12,073 nucleotides of DNA from Candidatus Zixiibacteriota bacterium (lineage in GTDB: Bacteria; Zixibacteria; MSB-5A5; CAIYYT01), in contig JAGLUH010000092.1 in assembly GCA_023134875.1 (NCBI GenBank), forward strand, positions 1-12,073, given 5' to 3'. Under the pieces are notes generated by a model, which searched no databases, had not been told where the DNA came from, and worked only from the letters and a program-made list of their open reading frames with translations. Of the stretch, positions 1-7,486 are shown one piece after another. The translations under genes and the position numbers were made by a program. Positions within the stretch are counted from its first letter, which is position 1, and the number at the start of each line of letters is the position of its first letter.

Positions 1-33
1 AACAAGCCCGAACGCGGGGAACCAGAACTGTAA
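1..33 (+). CDS. Possible C-terminal tail of an upstream gene (partial)
   Basis: Frame 1 from the left edge reads ten charged or polar residues (NKPERGEPEL) and then TAA at 31-33. It could be the end of a gene that starts outside the window and precedes the AsmA-like gene. The other two forward frames also stay open for a while (to 57 and about 77), so the choice of frame is a guess based only on the hydrophilic tail and the sensible 59-bp gap to the next start. No function can be given. Confidence 0.2.
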   Translation, partial: NKPERGEPEL

Positions 34-92
34 GTCGACTCCCGGTGGTAGCGACTAATCCTTTACTGGGGACATAAGGTAATGAGACTATT

Positions 93-2501
93 ATGAAAGT
101 AAGATCGCTGCTGGCCTGGACGGCCGCCGTATTAATCGTCCTGATTCTGGTCCTGGTAGCGGCCGTCAAGCTCTTCTTACCGGCGGACAGAATAGTCGCG
201 GCGCTGATACCACGGCTGGAAGAGACGCTCGATCGCCAGGTGGAGTACGGCAATGTCGAGTACACCATCTTTTCGGGCATTGGCGTTTGCATCAGGGACA
301 TCCGGGTGAAAAACGACCCCGGCTTTGATCGTCCCGATTTCCTGCGGATCGGTGCTCTTGACTGCAAGATCAGACTGTGGCCGCTCCTAAAAGGCGAACT
401 GCAATTCAGACGACTTACTCTTGAAGATGCAGAGCTTTACCTGATTAAAACCATCGATGGTATCACCAACTACCACCGCTCTGACCCGAAGATAGGTACT
501 CCCGGCGACGAGAAGCTGCTGGCGGTGCCACTGGCATTCGCAGACTTTACTGTCAACAACGGTTGCCTGGTCCATCGTGATGATTCGCTTGGTGTCAAGC
601 TGGTACTCGGTCAAATTGATTTTGAGTCAAGCGTCCGGGGCCAGGAGCGGTTGAGCATCTCCGGCAAACTGGAGGCTGACTCGTTCCTGGTGGCTACTGA
701 GCTACAGGATTTCGTTTTCGTTCCGGCGGGAATTGGCGTTGATCTCGAGGCTGTCTATTTCGCTGAGGTCGATTCATTTCATATCAGGGAATGTAAACTG
801 GAAGCAGGTGGTATTGAAGGGCGCCTGCAGGGCGGGATCACTGATGTTTCCAGCTCTCCTGATGTCGACCTGGCGTTTGTAGCGCCACGTACTAAATTGC
901 GACGCTTGCAGGAATCACCCTTGCTTACTGCTTTTGCCGCCTTGCGCGATCTTCGCCTTGACGGCGACCTTCGTATTGATGCCGCTTACGACGGCCTGGT
1001 GGCGCAGCCGCAGGCGGACAATCTCAAGGGAAAAATAACTATCACCGATCTGAAAGCCGATTCACCGCGCTTGGATACCGACTTGAAAATCAAGCTGGCG
1101 GAATTGAACTTCAATTCGCAGTCGATCTCCTTTTTCACCGAGGAGGCGCGCATTGGCGAAGTACCCGCTTCTTTCCGGATGGCGGTCGATAACTTCGATG
1201 ATCCGAATCTCTCCGCCGAACTGAAATTCGCCTCCGGGGTTAATTTCCTTTCGCAACTTATGCAGCTCGACCCCGTGGCGGAGCTTTCCGGTCGCTTCGA
1301 TCTCTCCCTCTCCGGCTTCATGCGCTGGCAAGAGCCTGAAAACCTGCGGCTACTGGGCGCGGTGACTGTGACTGATCTTTTCTATGCTGCTCCCCGCTTG
1401 AGTTCGCCGGTGGATGAGATCGATATCTCCTGCCAGTTTCTCGGCAAGGACCTCCAGGTGCAGGAATTCCATTTTCGTTCTGACAGGAGCGAATTGCGAT
1501 TATCCGGTATAGTTTTTAACTTCGCGCCCTATGTCGCCAAATTGGGTAAACCGGAGAAGAAACCCCTGTTCGACTTTGAACTGGTCAGCGACTATTTCGA
1601 TCTTGATATCCTCACCACGGTTCCTTCAGATACGGCAGCAGCCGACAGCATTGCGCCCTCGCCGCTGCTAGCGTGCCTGCCTGATTTTGACGCTGCCGGC
1701 AGCATGCGTTTCCACCGGGCAACCTTCGGCGGCATCGAGTTTTACAGCCTCAAGTCGCAGGTGACGGCTTTGAATCGCATCATTGAGTTCGACTCGCTCT
1801 CTGCCCAGGTTTTCTCCGGTGTCGTTGCCGGTGAAGTGATAGTAGACCTTAGCGATTCCGCCGCCAGTGAGTTTGAGATTGAAGTCAAAGCGTACGATTT
1901 CGAGATCAACCGTTTCCTCTCTCGATTTACCAGTTTCGATGATCATCTTTTCGGCAGAGCGTCGCTACTGGGTGAGTTCAAGGGACAGGGATCACTGGCT
2001 GTTGATATCCTTCCCACATTACGAGGCTCTGGCAGCTTCACTGTTAGTCACGGTAAGCTGGTCGATTTCAAGCTGTCCCAGGCTCTTCTGAGAGCCGGCT
2101 TAGCTTCCCAGGGAGGCGAGCAACTCAGTGTACGCGATTTGACTGGCGGTTTTACAATCGCTGGTTTGCGTGTTAGACTAATCGGTGTCTCTTTCAAATC
2201 GGGTCGCACTCCATTTAAGCTTGACGGTATTATCGGTTTCGCAGGCAGCCTCGACTGCACCCTGGAGATTTCGATTTCCGCTCAGGATGCCCGCTATCTG
2301 GCTATCCCGCCTACCTTGCAGGATCGGGTCGCCGATCTGGGTGGTATTGACCTGACACTTCATATCGGCGGCAGCGCCGTTGCTCCGACCATGGAGATCA
2401 GATCAATCAGGTCGAAGCGGGGCACCGACAAGGAACTCCCTGAAGGCGTCAAGCATTTCCTCAACCGGCTGTTGGAAAGCCAGGTCACTGCCGAAGAGTA
2501 A
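93..2501 (+). CDS. AsmA-family envelope protein
   Basis: An 802-residue protein with an uncleaved N-terminal membrane anchor (about residues 7-30, rich in L, V, I and A) followed by a long periplasmic region of short alternating beta-type strands. The opening after the anchor, with an amphipathic helix and then 'V.Y...FSGIGVCIRDIRVKNDPGF' style strands, is typical of AsmA/YhjG/TamB-like proteins. The C-terminal third (about 530-760) repeats the pattern, with a stretch resembling the AsmA C-terminal domain and a final 'LHIGGSAVAPTMEIRS' strand. Family members form lipid-conducting grooves or bridges between inner and outer membranes or affect outer-membrane assembly; that role is assigned by family resemblance. 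The start is supported by AAGGT at 76-80 and GAG nearer the ATG. It leads a tight co-directional run that ends in a lipid acyltransferase, which fits an envelope-lipid job. Confidence 0.8.
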   Translation: MKVRSLLAWTAAVLIVLILVLVAAVKLFLPADRIVAALIPRLEETLDRQVEYGNVEYTIFSGIGVCIRDIRVKNDPGFDRPDFLRIGALDCKIRLWPLLKGELQFRRLTLEDAELYLIKTIDGITNYHRSDPKIGTPGDEKLLAVPLAFADFTVNNGCLVHRDDSLGVKLVLGQIDFESSVRGQERLSISGKLEADSFLVATELQDFVFVPAGIGVDLEAVYFAEVDSFHIRECKLEAGGIEGRLQGGITDVSSSPDVDLAFVAPRTKLRRLQESPLLTAFAALRDLRLDGDLRIDAAYDGLVAQPQADNLKGKITITDLKADSPRLDTDLKIKLAELNFNSQSISFFTEEARIGEVPASFRMAVDNFDDPNLSAELKFASGVNFLSQLMQLDPVAELSGRFDLSLSGFMRWQEPENLRLLGAVTVTDLFYAAPRLSSPVDEIDISCQFLGKDLQVQEFHFRSDRSELRLSGIVFNFAPYVAKLGKPEKKPLFDFELVSDYFDLDILTTVPSDTAAADSIAPSPLLACLPDFDAAGSMRFHRATFGGIEFYSLKSQVTALNRIIEFDSLSAQVFSGVVAGEVIVDLSDSAASEFEIEVKAYDFEINRFLSRFTSFDDHLFGRASLLGEFKGQGSLAVDILPTLRGSGSFTVSHGKLVDFKLSQALLRAGLASQGGEQLSVRDLTGGFTIAGLRVRLIGVSFKSGRTPFKLDGIIGFAGSLDCTLEISISAQDARYLAIPPTLQDRVADLGGIDLTLHIGGSAVAPTMEIRSIRSKRGTDKELPEGVKHFLNRLLESQVTAEE

Positions 2502-2538
2502 ATAGGCATTTGGACGCATCGACGGAGTAGGATTTGCC

Positions 2539-3090
2539 ATGATTCTGGATGACGTTAGAGCAATTTACCGTAACGACCCTGCCGCCAAGGGGTTGGAGCC
2601 GTTGCTTTACTCCGGCCTGCATGCCATCCTGATCCATCGGTTCGCGCATATCCTCCACAGGCTGAAACTGAGATTTATCGCTCGTTTTATCTCCCAGACC
2701 GCCCGGTTTCTGACCAGTATCGAGATTCACCCCGGAGCGACAATCGGTCGCGGCCTGTTTATCGATCATGGCATGGGCGTGGTTATCGGCGAAACCACCG
2801 AGATCGGCGATAACTGTGTGCTCTTTCACAATGTTACTCTGGGCGGTACCGGCAAGCACAAGGCCAAACGTCATCCCACCATCGGCAACAACACCTTTAT
2901 CGGTACCGGCGCGATTATCCTGGGGCCGGTGCAGATCGGCGACAATGTCCGCATCGGCGCCAACGCTTTTATCTACATGTGCGACGTTCCCGATAATGCG
3001 ACTGTCGTCGGCACACCGGGCAAAATCGTTCGCTTAAATAACGAACCCTGCGATCTGCCGTTGCCGAAAACCATTGTCGCCTCCGAATAA
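2539..3090 (+). CDS. cysE: Serine O-acetyltransferase (short form)
   Basis: A 183-residue cytoplasmic enzyme that acetylates L-serine with acetyl-CoA to O-acetylserine, the carbon skeleton for cysteine synthesis. A short helical N-terminus (1-57) precedes a left-handed beta-helix built of hexapeptide repeats (about 60-165). The SAT signature is clear: EIHPGA (62-67), then IDHGMG with the expected catalytic His at residue 77, IGET, and VTLGGTG followed by RHP. Glu62 stands where E. coli CysE has Asp143; to my knowledge Glu is usual in the short, Bacillus-type enzymes, so this is not a defect. The last repeat (NAFIYM before DVP) departs a little from the common GSVVL form. A start-proximal AGGA at 2529-2532 supports the ATG. 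It sits 37 bp behind the AsmA-like gene, an unusual partner for a cysteine gene. No cysK is visible nearby. Confidence 0.93.
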   Translation: MILDDVRAIYRNDPAAKGLEPLLYSGLHAILIHRFAHILHRLKLRFIARFISQTARFLTSIEIHPGATIGRGLFIDHGMGVVIGETTEIGDNCVLFHNVTLGGTGKHKAKRHPTIGNNTFIGTGAIILGPVQIGDNVRIGANAFIYMCDVPDNATVVGTPGKIVRLNNEPCDLPLPKTIVASE

Positions 3091-3127
3091 GTGTTGCCGG
3101 CGCATCTCAGGTACCTATGTTGCTGAA

Positions 3128-4030
3128 GTGAAAGTTATTCTTCTGACCCTTGTTCTGTTGCTGTCGCTGCCAGCCGGCATGAAAGCGACTCTCTTCCGGT
3201 TTGTCTTTGTCGATGAAGCCACAATTACAGAGATGCAACCGGCGCTGGAGGCGGCCGCCTTGCGGCTGGAAAAACTACTGGAGACCAGGCTGCCCGATAC
3301 GGTCACGGTCGTGATAGTGGAAACCAAGGCTGAATTTGATTCGGTGGCGGGTGGCCTCCTGCCGGAATGGGGCGCTGCAGTAGCTATCTCCCCGAGAAAC
3401 CTGATGGTGCTGCGCGCGCCGCTGATGAATAATTATCCCGGCAATACCACCAATTTGTTACAGCATGAACTGGCTCATATTGCTCTCTACCACCGCACCG
3501 GTGGCGTGCGAATTCCTCGTTTTCTCGATGAGGGTTTTGCCTGCTGGTTTGCAGGGCAATGGTATTTCGCCAATGTTACCACTGTCGCCAAGGCGCAACT
3601 GACAAAATCACTTTTCCCTTTGCGCCGAATTGATCGCGTTAATGCTTTCCACCAGGCAGAGGCCCGCCTGGCATATTCCCAGAGCTACCTGGTGGTTTTC
3701 TATATCTATGATCACTTCGGTGAGCTGGCCTGGCTTGAGCTTCTCGATGCCCTGACTGCCGGTCAGAATCTGGATGAAGCCTGCCGGTCGGCGTTCAATA
3801 TTCCCTTCTGGCAATTCGAGGCTGACTATCGCAGATTTCTTTCGGACAACTACACAATCTTTGCTATACTGTCAGACAGTATGGGACTCTGGATCGTTCT
3901 GGCAATTGTTGTTATCGCCGGCTATATCATAATCAAGCGGCGAAAGAAGAATGCGATTGAACGCTGGAAAGAGGAAGAGAAACTCGAAAGCACCGATTTC
4001 GATTATGATGAATCTTCGCCATGGGATTGA
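3128..4030 (+). CDS. Membrane-anchored HExxH metallopeptidase (peptidase MA-like)
   Basis: I place the start at the GTG at 3128, which gives 300 residues and opens directly with a signal peptide (KVILLTLVLLLSLPAGMKA). A TTG at 3074 would extend the frame but overlap cysE and put 18 polar residues before the signal. The exported domain carries HELAH (113-117), with the two His and Glu expected for zinc binding and catalysis, and about 18 residues later LDEG (133-136), whose Glu135 is the likely third zinc ligand. This spacing matches gluzincins of the peptidase MA type. A C-terminal transmembrane helix (about 254-274) followed by KRRKK would leave the catalytic domain outside the cytoplasmic membrane and a short charged tail inside. 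The last 26 bases overlap the next gene, implying translational coupling. The substrate is unknown. Confidence 0.8.
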   Translation: MKVILLTLVLLLSLPAGMKATLFRFVFVDEATITEMQPALEAAALRLEKLLETRLPDTVTVVIVETKAEFDSVAGGLLPEWGAAVAISPRNLMVLRAPLMNNYPGNTTNLLQHELAHIALYHRTGGVRIPRFLDEGFACWFAGQWYFANVTTVAKAQLTKSLFPLRRIDRVNAFHQAEARLAYSQSYLVVFYIYDHFGELAWLELLDALTAGQNLDEACRSAFNIPFWQFEADYRRFLSDNYTIFAILSDSMGLWIVLAIVVIAGYIIIKRRKKNAIERWKEEEKLESTDFDYDESSPWD

Positions 4031-4892
4031 GTATCTCTTCGTGCTGCTCTTCTTCGGCTTGGTAAAGATCACCCCTTTAAGTTTCACGACGTCGCTGGCT
4101 TCTCTTCTGGGAAAACTTGCTTTCTTGCTTACTCCAAAGCGAGTAAATATCGCTCTTGATAATCTAAGTAGCGTTTTCCCGAACAGGACACCGACAGAAC
4201 TGAGGCAGGTGGTTGCCGGGCTCTACCGTAATCTGGCGGGCAATGCCGTCGATGTGGTAAAACCGGTGAGAACAGTCAAAATGGTTACAGTATCGGAGAA
4301 GAACCGGCACCGACTTGAGGAGATCAGGAAGATCACCTCTTCCGGTAAACCGCTGATTTTTGTGACTGGTCATTACGGTGCCTGGGAAGTTCTGGGACAG
4401 TACCTCGCTACCCAGTTTGCGGGTATCCATTTTCTGGCGCTGGAACAGAAAAATCGCTATGTCGATCGCTTGCTGAATCGCAAGAGAATCAGCCTGGGTG
4501 GCAAGATCATTCCCAGCCAGCGGGCACCCCGGTTGTTGTCGCATCTTTTTCGGGGCGGAAACATCTTTCTCTTTGCTGGTGATCAGGATGGCGGTACCAA
4601 CGGCATTATAGTTGATTTCCTCGGGCGACCATCATCTTATGCGCGCGGTCTGGCGCTTTACAGCTACCACTACGATGCGCCGGTTGTTCCACTATTCCTA
4701 AAACGGGAGAACCCGGGCTACACTCTTGATATCGCTGCGACAATCAAGCCTGACCTGAGCGCTGACAAGAAAACCGAGATCAAACGAATTATAGCCTGCT
4801 ATTCTGAGGCGCTCGCCCAAAAAGTAAGAGAGTGCCCGTCGCAATGGCTCTGGACTCACCGACGCTGGAAATCCACTCGCCGGCAATTGTGA
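4005..4892 (+). CDS. LpxL/HtrB-family lysophospholipid or lipid A acyltransferase
   Basis: The product (295 residues from 4005, or 294 from the adjacent ATG at 4008) matches the usual family length of about 300. The frame is open further upstream to 3951, but that extension is an arginine/lysine-rich shadow of the preceding gene and would precede the natural N-terminal hydrophobic helix (YLFVLLFFGLV). The catalytic H-x4-E motif is HYGAWE (His123, Glu128) in the context FVTGHYGAWEVLG. Family marks follow: LFAGDQDGG, then IIVDFLGRP with a downstream small-residue run and APVVPLFLKRE, and a C-terminal QWLWTHRRWK. Such enzymes transfer acyl chains onto lipid A precursors or related lipids at the inner face of the cytoplasmic membrane. 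Which acceptor is used cannot be told from sequence. Its start lies inside the end of the metallopeptidase gene. Confidence 0.9.
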   Translation: MMNLRHGIEYLFVLLFFGLVKITPLSFTTSLASLLGKLAFLLTPKRVNIALDNLSSVFPNRTPTELRQVVAGLYRNLAGNAVDVVKPVRTVKMVTVSEKNRHRLEEIRKITSSGKPLIFVTGHYGAWEVLGQYLATQFAGIHFLALEQKNRYVDRLLNRKRISLGGKIIPSQRAPRLLSHLFRGGNIFLFAGDQDGGTNGIIVDFLGRPSSYARGLALYSYHYDAPVVPLFLKRENPGYTLDIAATIKPDLSADKKTEIKRIIACYSEALAQKVRECPSQWLWTHRRWKSTRRQL

Positions 4893-4957
4893 CAACCTGT
4901 CCTGATTCAGCGGGTGGTATGCTCTTGAAAAAAGTGCTTTTCTCCGCAAGTAAAAAC

Positions 4958-4987
4958 TTGTCAGTCTGCTTTGCGGATTTGTATCTT
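4958..4987 (+). promoter_or_regulatory. Candidate sigma70-type promoter for the SH3 lipoprotein gene
   Basis: TTGTCA at 4958-4963 (five of six to TTGACA) and TATCTT at 4982-4987 (four of six to TATAAT) are separated by 18 bp in the 124-bp gap before the lipoprotein gene. The match is moderate and the organism's sigma-factor preference is unknown. Confidence 0.28.
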
Positions 4988-4998
4988 GGGATAGATAC
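4981..4998. repeat. Perfect inverted repeat GTATCT-N6-AGATAC upstream of lipoprotein
   Basis: Arms GTATCT (4981-4986) and AGATAC (4993-4998) are exact reverse complements around TGGGAT. It overlaps the candidate -10 box and lies 18 bp before the start codon, so it could be an operator or a small leader hairpin. The ribosome binding site GTGGGG (5001-5006) follows at once. Confidence 0.4.
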
Positions 4999-5016
4999 AA
5001 GTGGGGTTATGCCATC

Positions 5017-5745
5017 ATGTCTGTACGCATGTTAAAATCGCTGGTAACAATATCTCTGGCTTTGGTTTTGGTAGCGGTTGTCGGTTGTGCTTCCAAGAGC
5101 AAGGTGACTGTTGAATCGACACCTACGGGTCAAAGCGGCCAGGTACCCCAGCCGCCCCAGTCACCCGATACGGCTCAGGCGGCAGTTCCTGTCGTTACTG
5201 ATATTGCGGTAGACACCCTGCCTGAGAAAGTGCCGGAGAAATGGGGCTGGATCAAGAAAGAGTCTATCAATGTTCGCGAGAGACCCTCAACCGGATCAGC
5301 TATCGTCACCCGGCTGGAGCGGGGCGCAAAAGTCAAGCTGCTTGAAAAACTCAACAACTGGTGGAAAGTTGAACTGAAGCATAGAGACACCGCCTATATC
5401 TACACACCACTGGTATCCCTGGAGAAGTACGTCGATCCCTGGACTAACTTCAAGATGGGATGTCGTCTCGTTGATACCTTGCTGGCAGTGATAACCGGCG
5501 TGGCAGAGGATCAGCAGGAAGGCTCACAGACAGCCCGTCTCACAGTAGCTGACCGCTGGGGTGACCTGTCACGAGAACAACAGGAAATGATTGCCCGGAA
5601 AGCTTTTTCCTACTGGCGGCAATGCCTTAAGGAAAGCGGGCTTAAGACCGCTAACGCCGCTATCCTGATAGAAGATACTTCCGGCCAGAAGTTGGCGAGA
5701 GTTACCGGCGGTAATACCTCGGGAGCGATTAAAATCGATTGGTAA
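5017..5745 (+). CDS. Lipoprotein with a bacterial SH3 domain
   Basis: A 242-residue exported protein. The N-terminus is a lipoprotein signal: a hydrophobic run (about 9-22) ending in VVGC, with Cys24 as the expected lipidated residue. Residues 25-75 form a Pro/Gln/Thr/Ser-rich linker. Residues 78-131 are a bacterial SH3 (SH3b) fold with the family core INVRERPS, a later 'RGAKVKLLEKLNNWWKVEL' and a YIY strand; these domains usually bind peptidoglycan or peptides. The C-terminal 110 residues (one Cys, mixed alpha/beta) are not recognised. The ATG at 5017 has GGGG ten bases upstream; an in-frame ATG at 5029 is also possible. It follows the acyltransferase by 124 bp and probably has its own promoter. 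The TAA stop abuts the inverted-repeat element that fills the following gap. Confidence 0.78.
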   Translation: MSVRMLKSLVTISLALVLVAVVGCASKSKVTVESTPTGQSGQVPQPPQSPDTAQAAVPVVTDIAVDTLPEKVPEKWGWIKKESINVRERPSTGSAIVTRLERGAKVKLLEKLNNWWKVELKHRDTAYIYTPLVSLEKYVDPWTNFKMGCRLVDTLLAVITGVAEDQQEGSQTARLTVADRWGDLSREQQEMIARKAFSYWRQCLKESGLKTANAAILIEDTSGQKLARVTGGNTSGAIKIDW

Positions 5746-5833
5746 CCCAGCCAGCGGGTGGGCTTGAGTGATTGTGCCTGAGACATTAGTTTCCAGTATT
5801 GCCTTTCCAAGTCGTCAGGAACCCTTTCTCCGC

Positions 5834-5863
5834 GTAGTCAAAACCGCAGAGGTTTTGACCTAC
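5834..5863. repeat. Long palindrome, copy 1 of a repeated hairpin
   Basis: GTAGTCAAAACC (5834-5845) pairs with GGTTTTGACCTAC (5851-5863) across GCAGA with one bulged C, giving twelve pairs. With its right flank (AAGCTGAGGATTA) it aligns with a second copy on the minus strand at 11520-11562. No T-tract follows on either strand, so an intrinsic terminator is not obvious. Confidence 0.7.
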
Positions 5864-5993
5864 AAGCTGAGGATTATCAGTGGAGCAGCTATCGCTGGTG
5901 GCAGGGCAGAGAGGACGCCTTGCTGACAATGGATATCGACAGGTTGACCTGAGGAACTGCTGGAACTCAACATCTCAGATAATTGCACTCAAG

Positions 5994-6010
5994 CCCACCT
6001 GTTAGGTGGG
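5994..6010. repeat. Perfect 7-bp hairpin at the right end of the element
   Basis: CCCACCT (5994-6000) and AGGTGGG (6004-6010) pair around GTT. The left end holds a poorer equivalent (CCCA...TGGG, 5746-5762), so each terminal repeat can fold by itself. Without a T-run it is a weak terminator candidate, but it sits between convergent genes and might help end transcription from either side. Confidence 0.5.
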
Positions 6011-6094
6011 GTACCGAGTAAATCGTTACACAACGCTTGCACAGCATTACACGCTTGGCCCACACGCCAATCCATCTGGCAAAAACTAAACCCA

Positions 6095-7342
6095 CTACCG
6101 CTTAAGCGTGACAGTAATACTCCCACCAAGAATTAGGTGAGTTTCCTTGTAGTCAAACTTGGTATCACCGAAGTCAGTTCCCCACTCATGTGCGTAACTC
6201 CACTGCGAATATTCACCGAAGAAATCATAAGTGACGTTGTTGGATACAATACCCACGCCCACAGTGATACCCTTCAACGTTCTCGGTGTGTCATCATCCT
6301 CATCGGTAATCAGGATAGCATCGCTAAACATGCCGGCACGGAACAGTACAGATGACTGAAATTCAACTCCTATTCTGTAACAGGCACCGTCATCAATGTC
6401 ACGCTTTGGACCGTAGAGTCGGGCGTCACTGAACGTTCGAGTTTGATATTCTCCCGCCACAAGTACTGTCGGCGCTACGTGGTAAGCCACCCCGAGCGCA
6501 ATGATCGCTGGTAACTCATTCGGAGCCTTTTCCCAATACTTAGTTGTCTTGTTTCCGTCAGCATCAGTGAACGTATACGTGCGATTTTTCTCGACCAGCC
6601 TGAATCCAGATCTATACGTGGCGCCGATCGTTAGCTCAGGAATTGGTTGGGCAATAACACCTAACGTCACAAAAGAGCCGTCAAATTCAGATTCGAATTC
6701 CCTCTCGGTACTCTCGGTCTGTGATTTGGACTTATGGCTGCACTCATTTCTCACACCTTTCTTTGACATAACTGACTTGTTATAGGCTAGGCCGACCGAA
6801 TACTGATCGTTAAAGGTGATAGCGACGGCAGGCGAGATAGTGTTCAGCCCCCCGATATCTTTAATGTCGTTGGTAGTTGTATAGATATTACCAGGACTAG
6901 AATGGTATTGAAGCTCGGTATTTTTCTTCGATGCCCCATCGTAATATGGGTTATAGCCGATACCGAAAGCTATACTTATTCTCTCGGCCGGCGGCAGTCC
7001 ATAGGGCATGGCAAAAGAGACGCTCGTTATTTTGGGATGGAATTCATATTTTCCTTCCCAGTAATGACCTTCCCGGTCATCGTAGAAATCGTCGTTATCC
7101 ATACTCCCGAAGCGAGCGCGAGCACCGGCCTGGAAGGTGATACCATCGAGCCTCCCGATATTGGCAGGGTTGTAGAAAATACTGCCACTACCAGTGGAGT
7201 TGACTATGCCAGTGCGCCCCATCGCCCTGGCTCTCGCATCGTAGTCGGTAGGACAGAATCTTTCGAGGTAGTACTCATTAGTTAGGTCCGCAAAAGTGGT
7301 TGCCGACAGGAGTATTATCATGAGCAAAGCTATGTACTTCAT
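6095..7342 (-). CDS. Outer-membrane beta-barrel protein, FadL/PorV-like
   Basis: A 415-residue protein with a cleavable signal peptide (residues 1 to about 18, ending TTFA). The mature N-terminus has the pattern ARARAMGRTGIVNSTGSGSI followed by FYNPANIGRL, the 'G...A...D..A.ffNPAglg' signature common to FadL/OmpP1 and PorV-like barrels. The rest is alternating amphipathic strands with aromatic girdles (SVGLAYNKS, LTIGATYRSGFR, VLVAGEYQTRTF, VTYDFFGEYSQW) and a closing strand THLILGGSITVTLKR. Such proteins carry hydrophobic compounds or serve as outer-membrane secretion or shuttle parts; which one applies here is not visible. The start is firmly set by AAGGAGG six bases upstream. It lies 144 bp downstream of a second barrel gene on the same strand and is AT-richer than the flanking genes. 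Confidence 0.75.
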   Translation of the reverse strand: MKYIALLMIILLSATTFADLTNEYYLERFCPTDYDARARAMGRTGIVNSTGSGSIFYNPANIGRLDGITFQAGARARFGSMDNDDFYDDREGHYWEGKYEFHPKITSVSFAMPYGLPPAERISIAFGIGYNPYYDGASKKNTELQYHSSPGNIYTTTNDIKDIGGLNTISPAVAITFNDQYSVGLAYNKSVMSKKGVRNECSHKSKSQTESTEREFESEFDGSFVTLGVIAQPIPELTIGATYRSGFRLVEKNRTYTFTDADGNKTTKYWEKAPNELPAIIALGVAYHVAPTVLVAGEYQTRTFSDARLYGPKRDIDDGACYRIGVEFQSSVLFRAGMFSDAILITDEDDDTPRTLKGITVGVGIVSNNVTYDFFGEYSQWSYAHEWGTDFGDTKFDYKETHLILGGSITVTLKR

Positions 7343-7348
7343 TCACTT

Positions 7349-7355
7349 CCTCCTT
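7349..7355 (-). promoter_or_regulatory. Strong Shine-Dalgarno site
   Basis: On the minus strand AAGGAGG precedes the ATG at 7342-7340 by six bases. It is the best ribosome site in the window and fixes the barrel gene's start. Confidence 0.85.
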
Positions 7356-7486
7356 GATTTGTTATTGGTTACGTGTGCATTGACTTTTATGCTTGTAGGT
7401 TCTCCTGTTGGAGTTCGTTTGTCTATATTAGCTCTTCGGCTTGATCTCTGTCGCTCCTGGGCGACCGTGCAACCATCTCGCGCCCT

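Larger units (their letters stand above)
5745..6012. repeat. 268-bp non-coding element with terminal inverted repeats (MITE- or REP-like)
   Basis: The left end (5745-5785) and the reverse complement of the right end (5970-6012) align with about 29 identities in 42 columns. An exact 14-base core, GGTGGGCTTGAGTG, lies at 5757-5770, its complement at 5986-5999, and a further exact CTGAGA is shared. Inside lies a strong palindrome (5834-5863). No convincing reading frame, start site or codon bias is visible, and no transposase. The block fills most of the gap between two convergent genes and its first base is the last base of the lipoprotein stop codon. A miniature transposable element, a composite extragenic palindrome or a structured RNA would all fit. 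I see no clear target-site duplication. Confidence 0.55.

Noticed and set aside
2485..2874. A minus-strand open frame opposite cysE
   Set aside because: cysE is unmistakable on the plus strand and this frame has no start signal or family resemblance.
3074..3127. Upstream TTG start extending the metallopeptidase into cysE
   Set aside because: It would put 18 polar residues before a clear signal peptide. The GTG at 3128 gives a normal exported N-terminus.
3951..4004. Upstream ATG for the acyltransferase
   Set aside because: The extra residues are a basic shadow of the preceding gene's C-terminal tail; ATGs at 4005 and 4008 give the usual family length.
5745..6012. CRISPR array, tRNA or group II intron for the repeat block
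   Set aside because: No regular direct repeats with spacers, no cloverleaf and no intron domain V or reverse transcriptase is visible.
6023..6070. Direct repeat of ACACAACGCTTG/TTACACGCTTG type and a TTGGC...GCCAA stem downstream of the barrel gene
   Set aside because: Short and imperfect, with no T-tract for a terminator and no regular period for an array.
6902..7285. A plus-strand 127-codon frame opposite the large barrel gene
   Set aside because: The minus-strand barrel has a signal peptide and an excellent ribosome site; the plus frame has neither.
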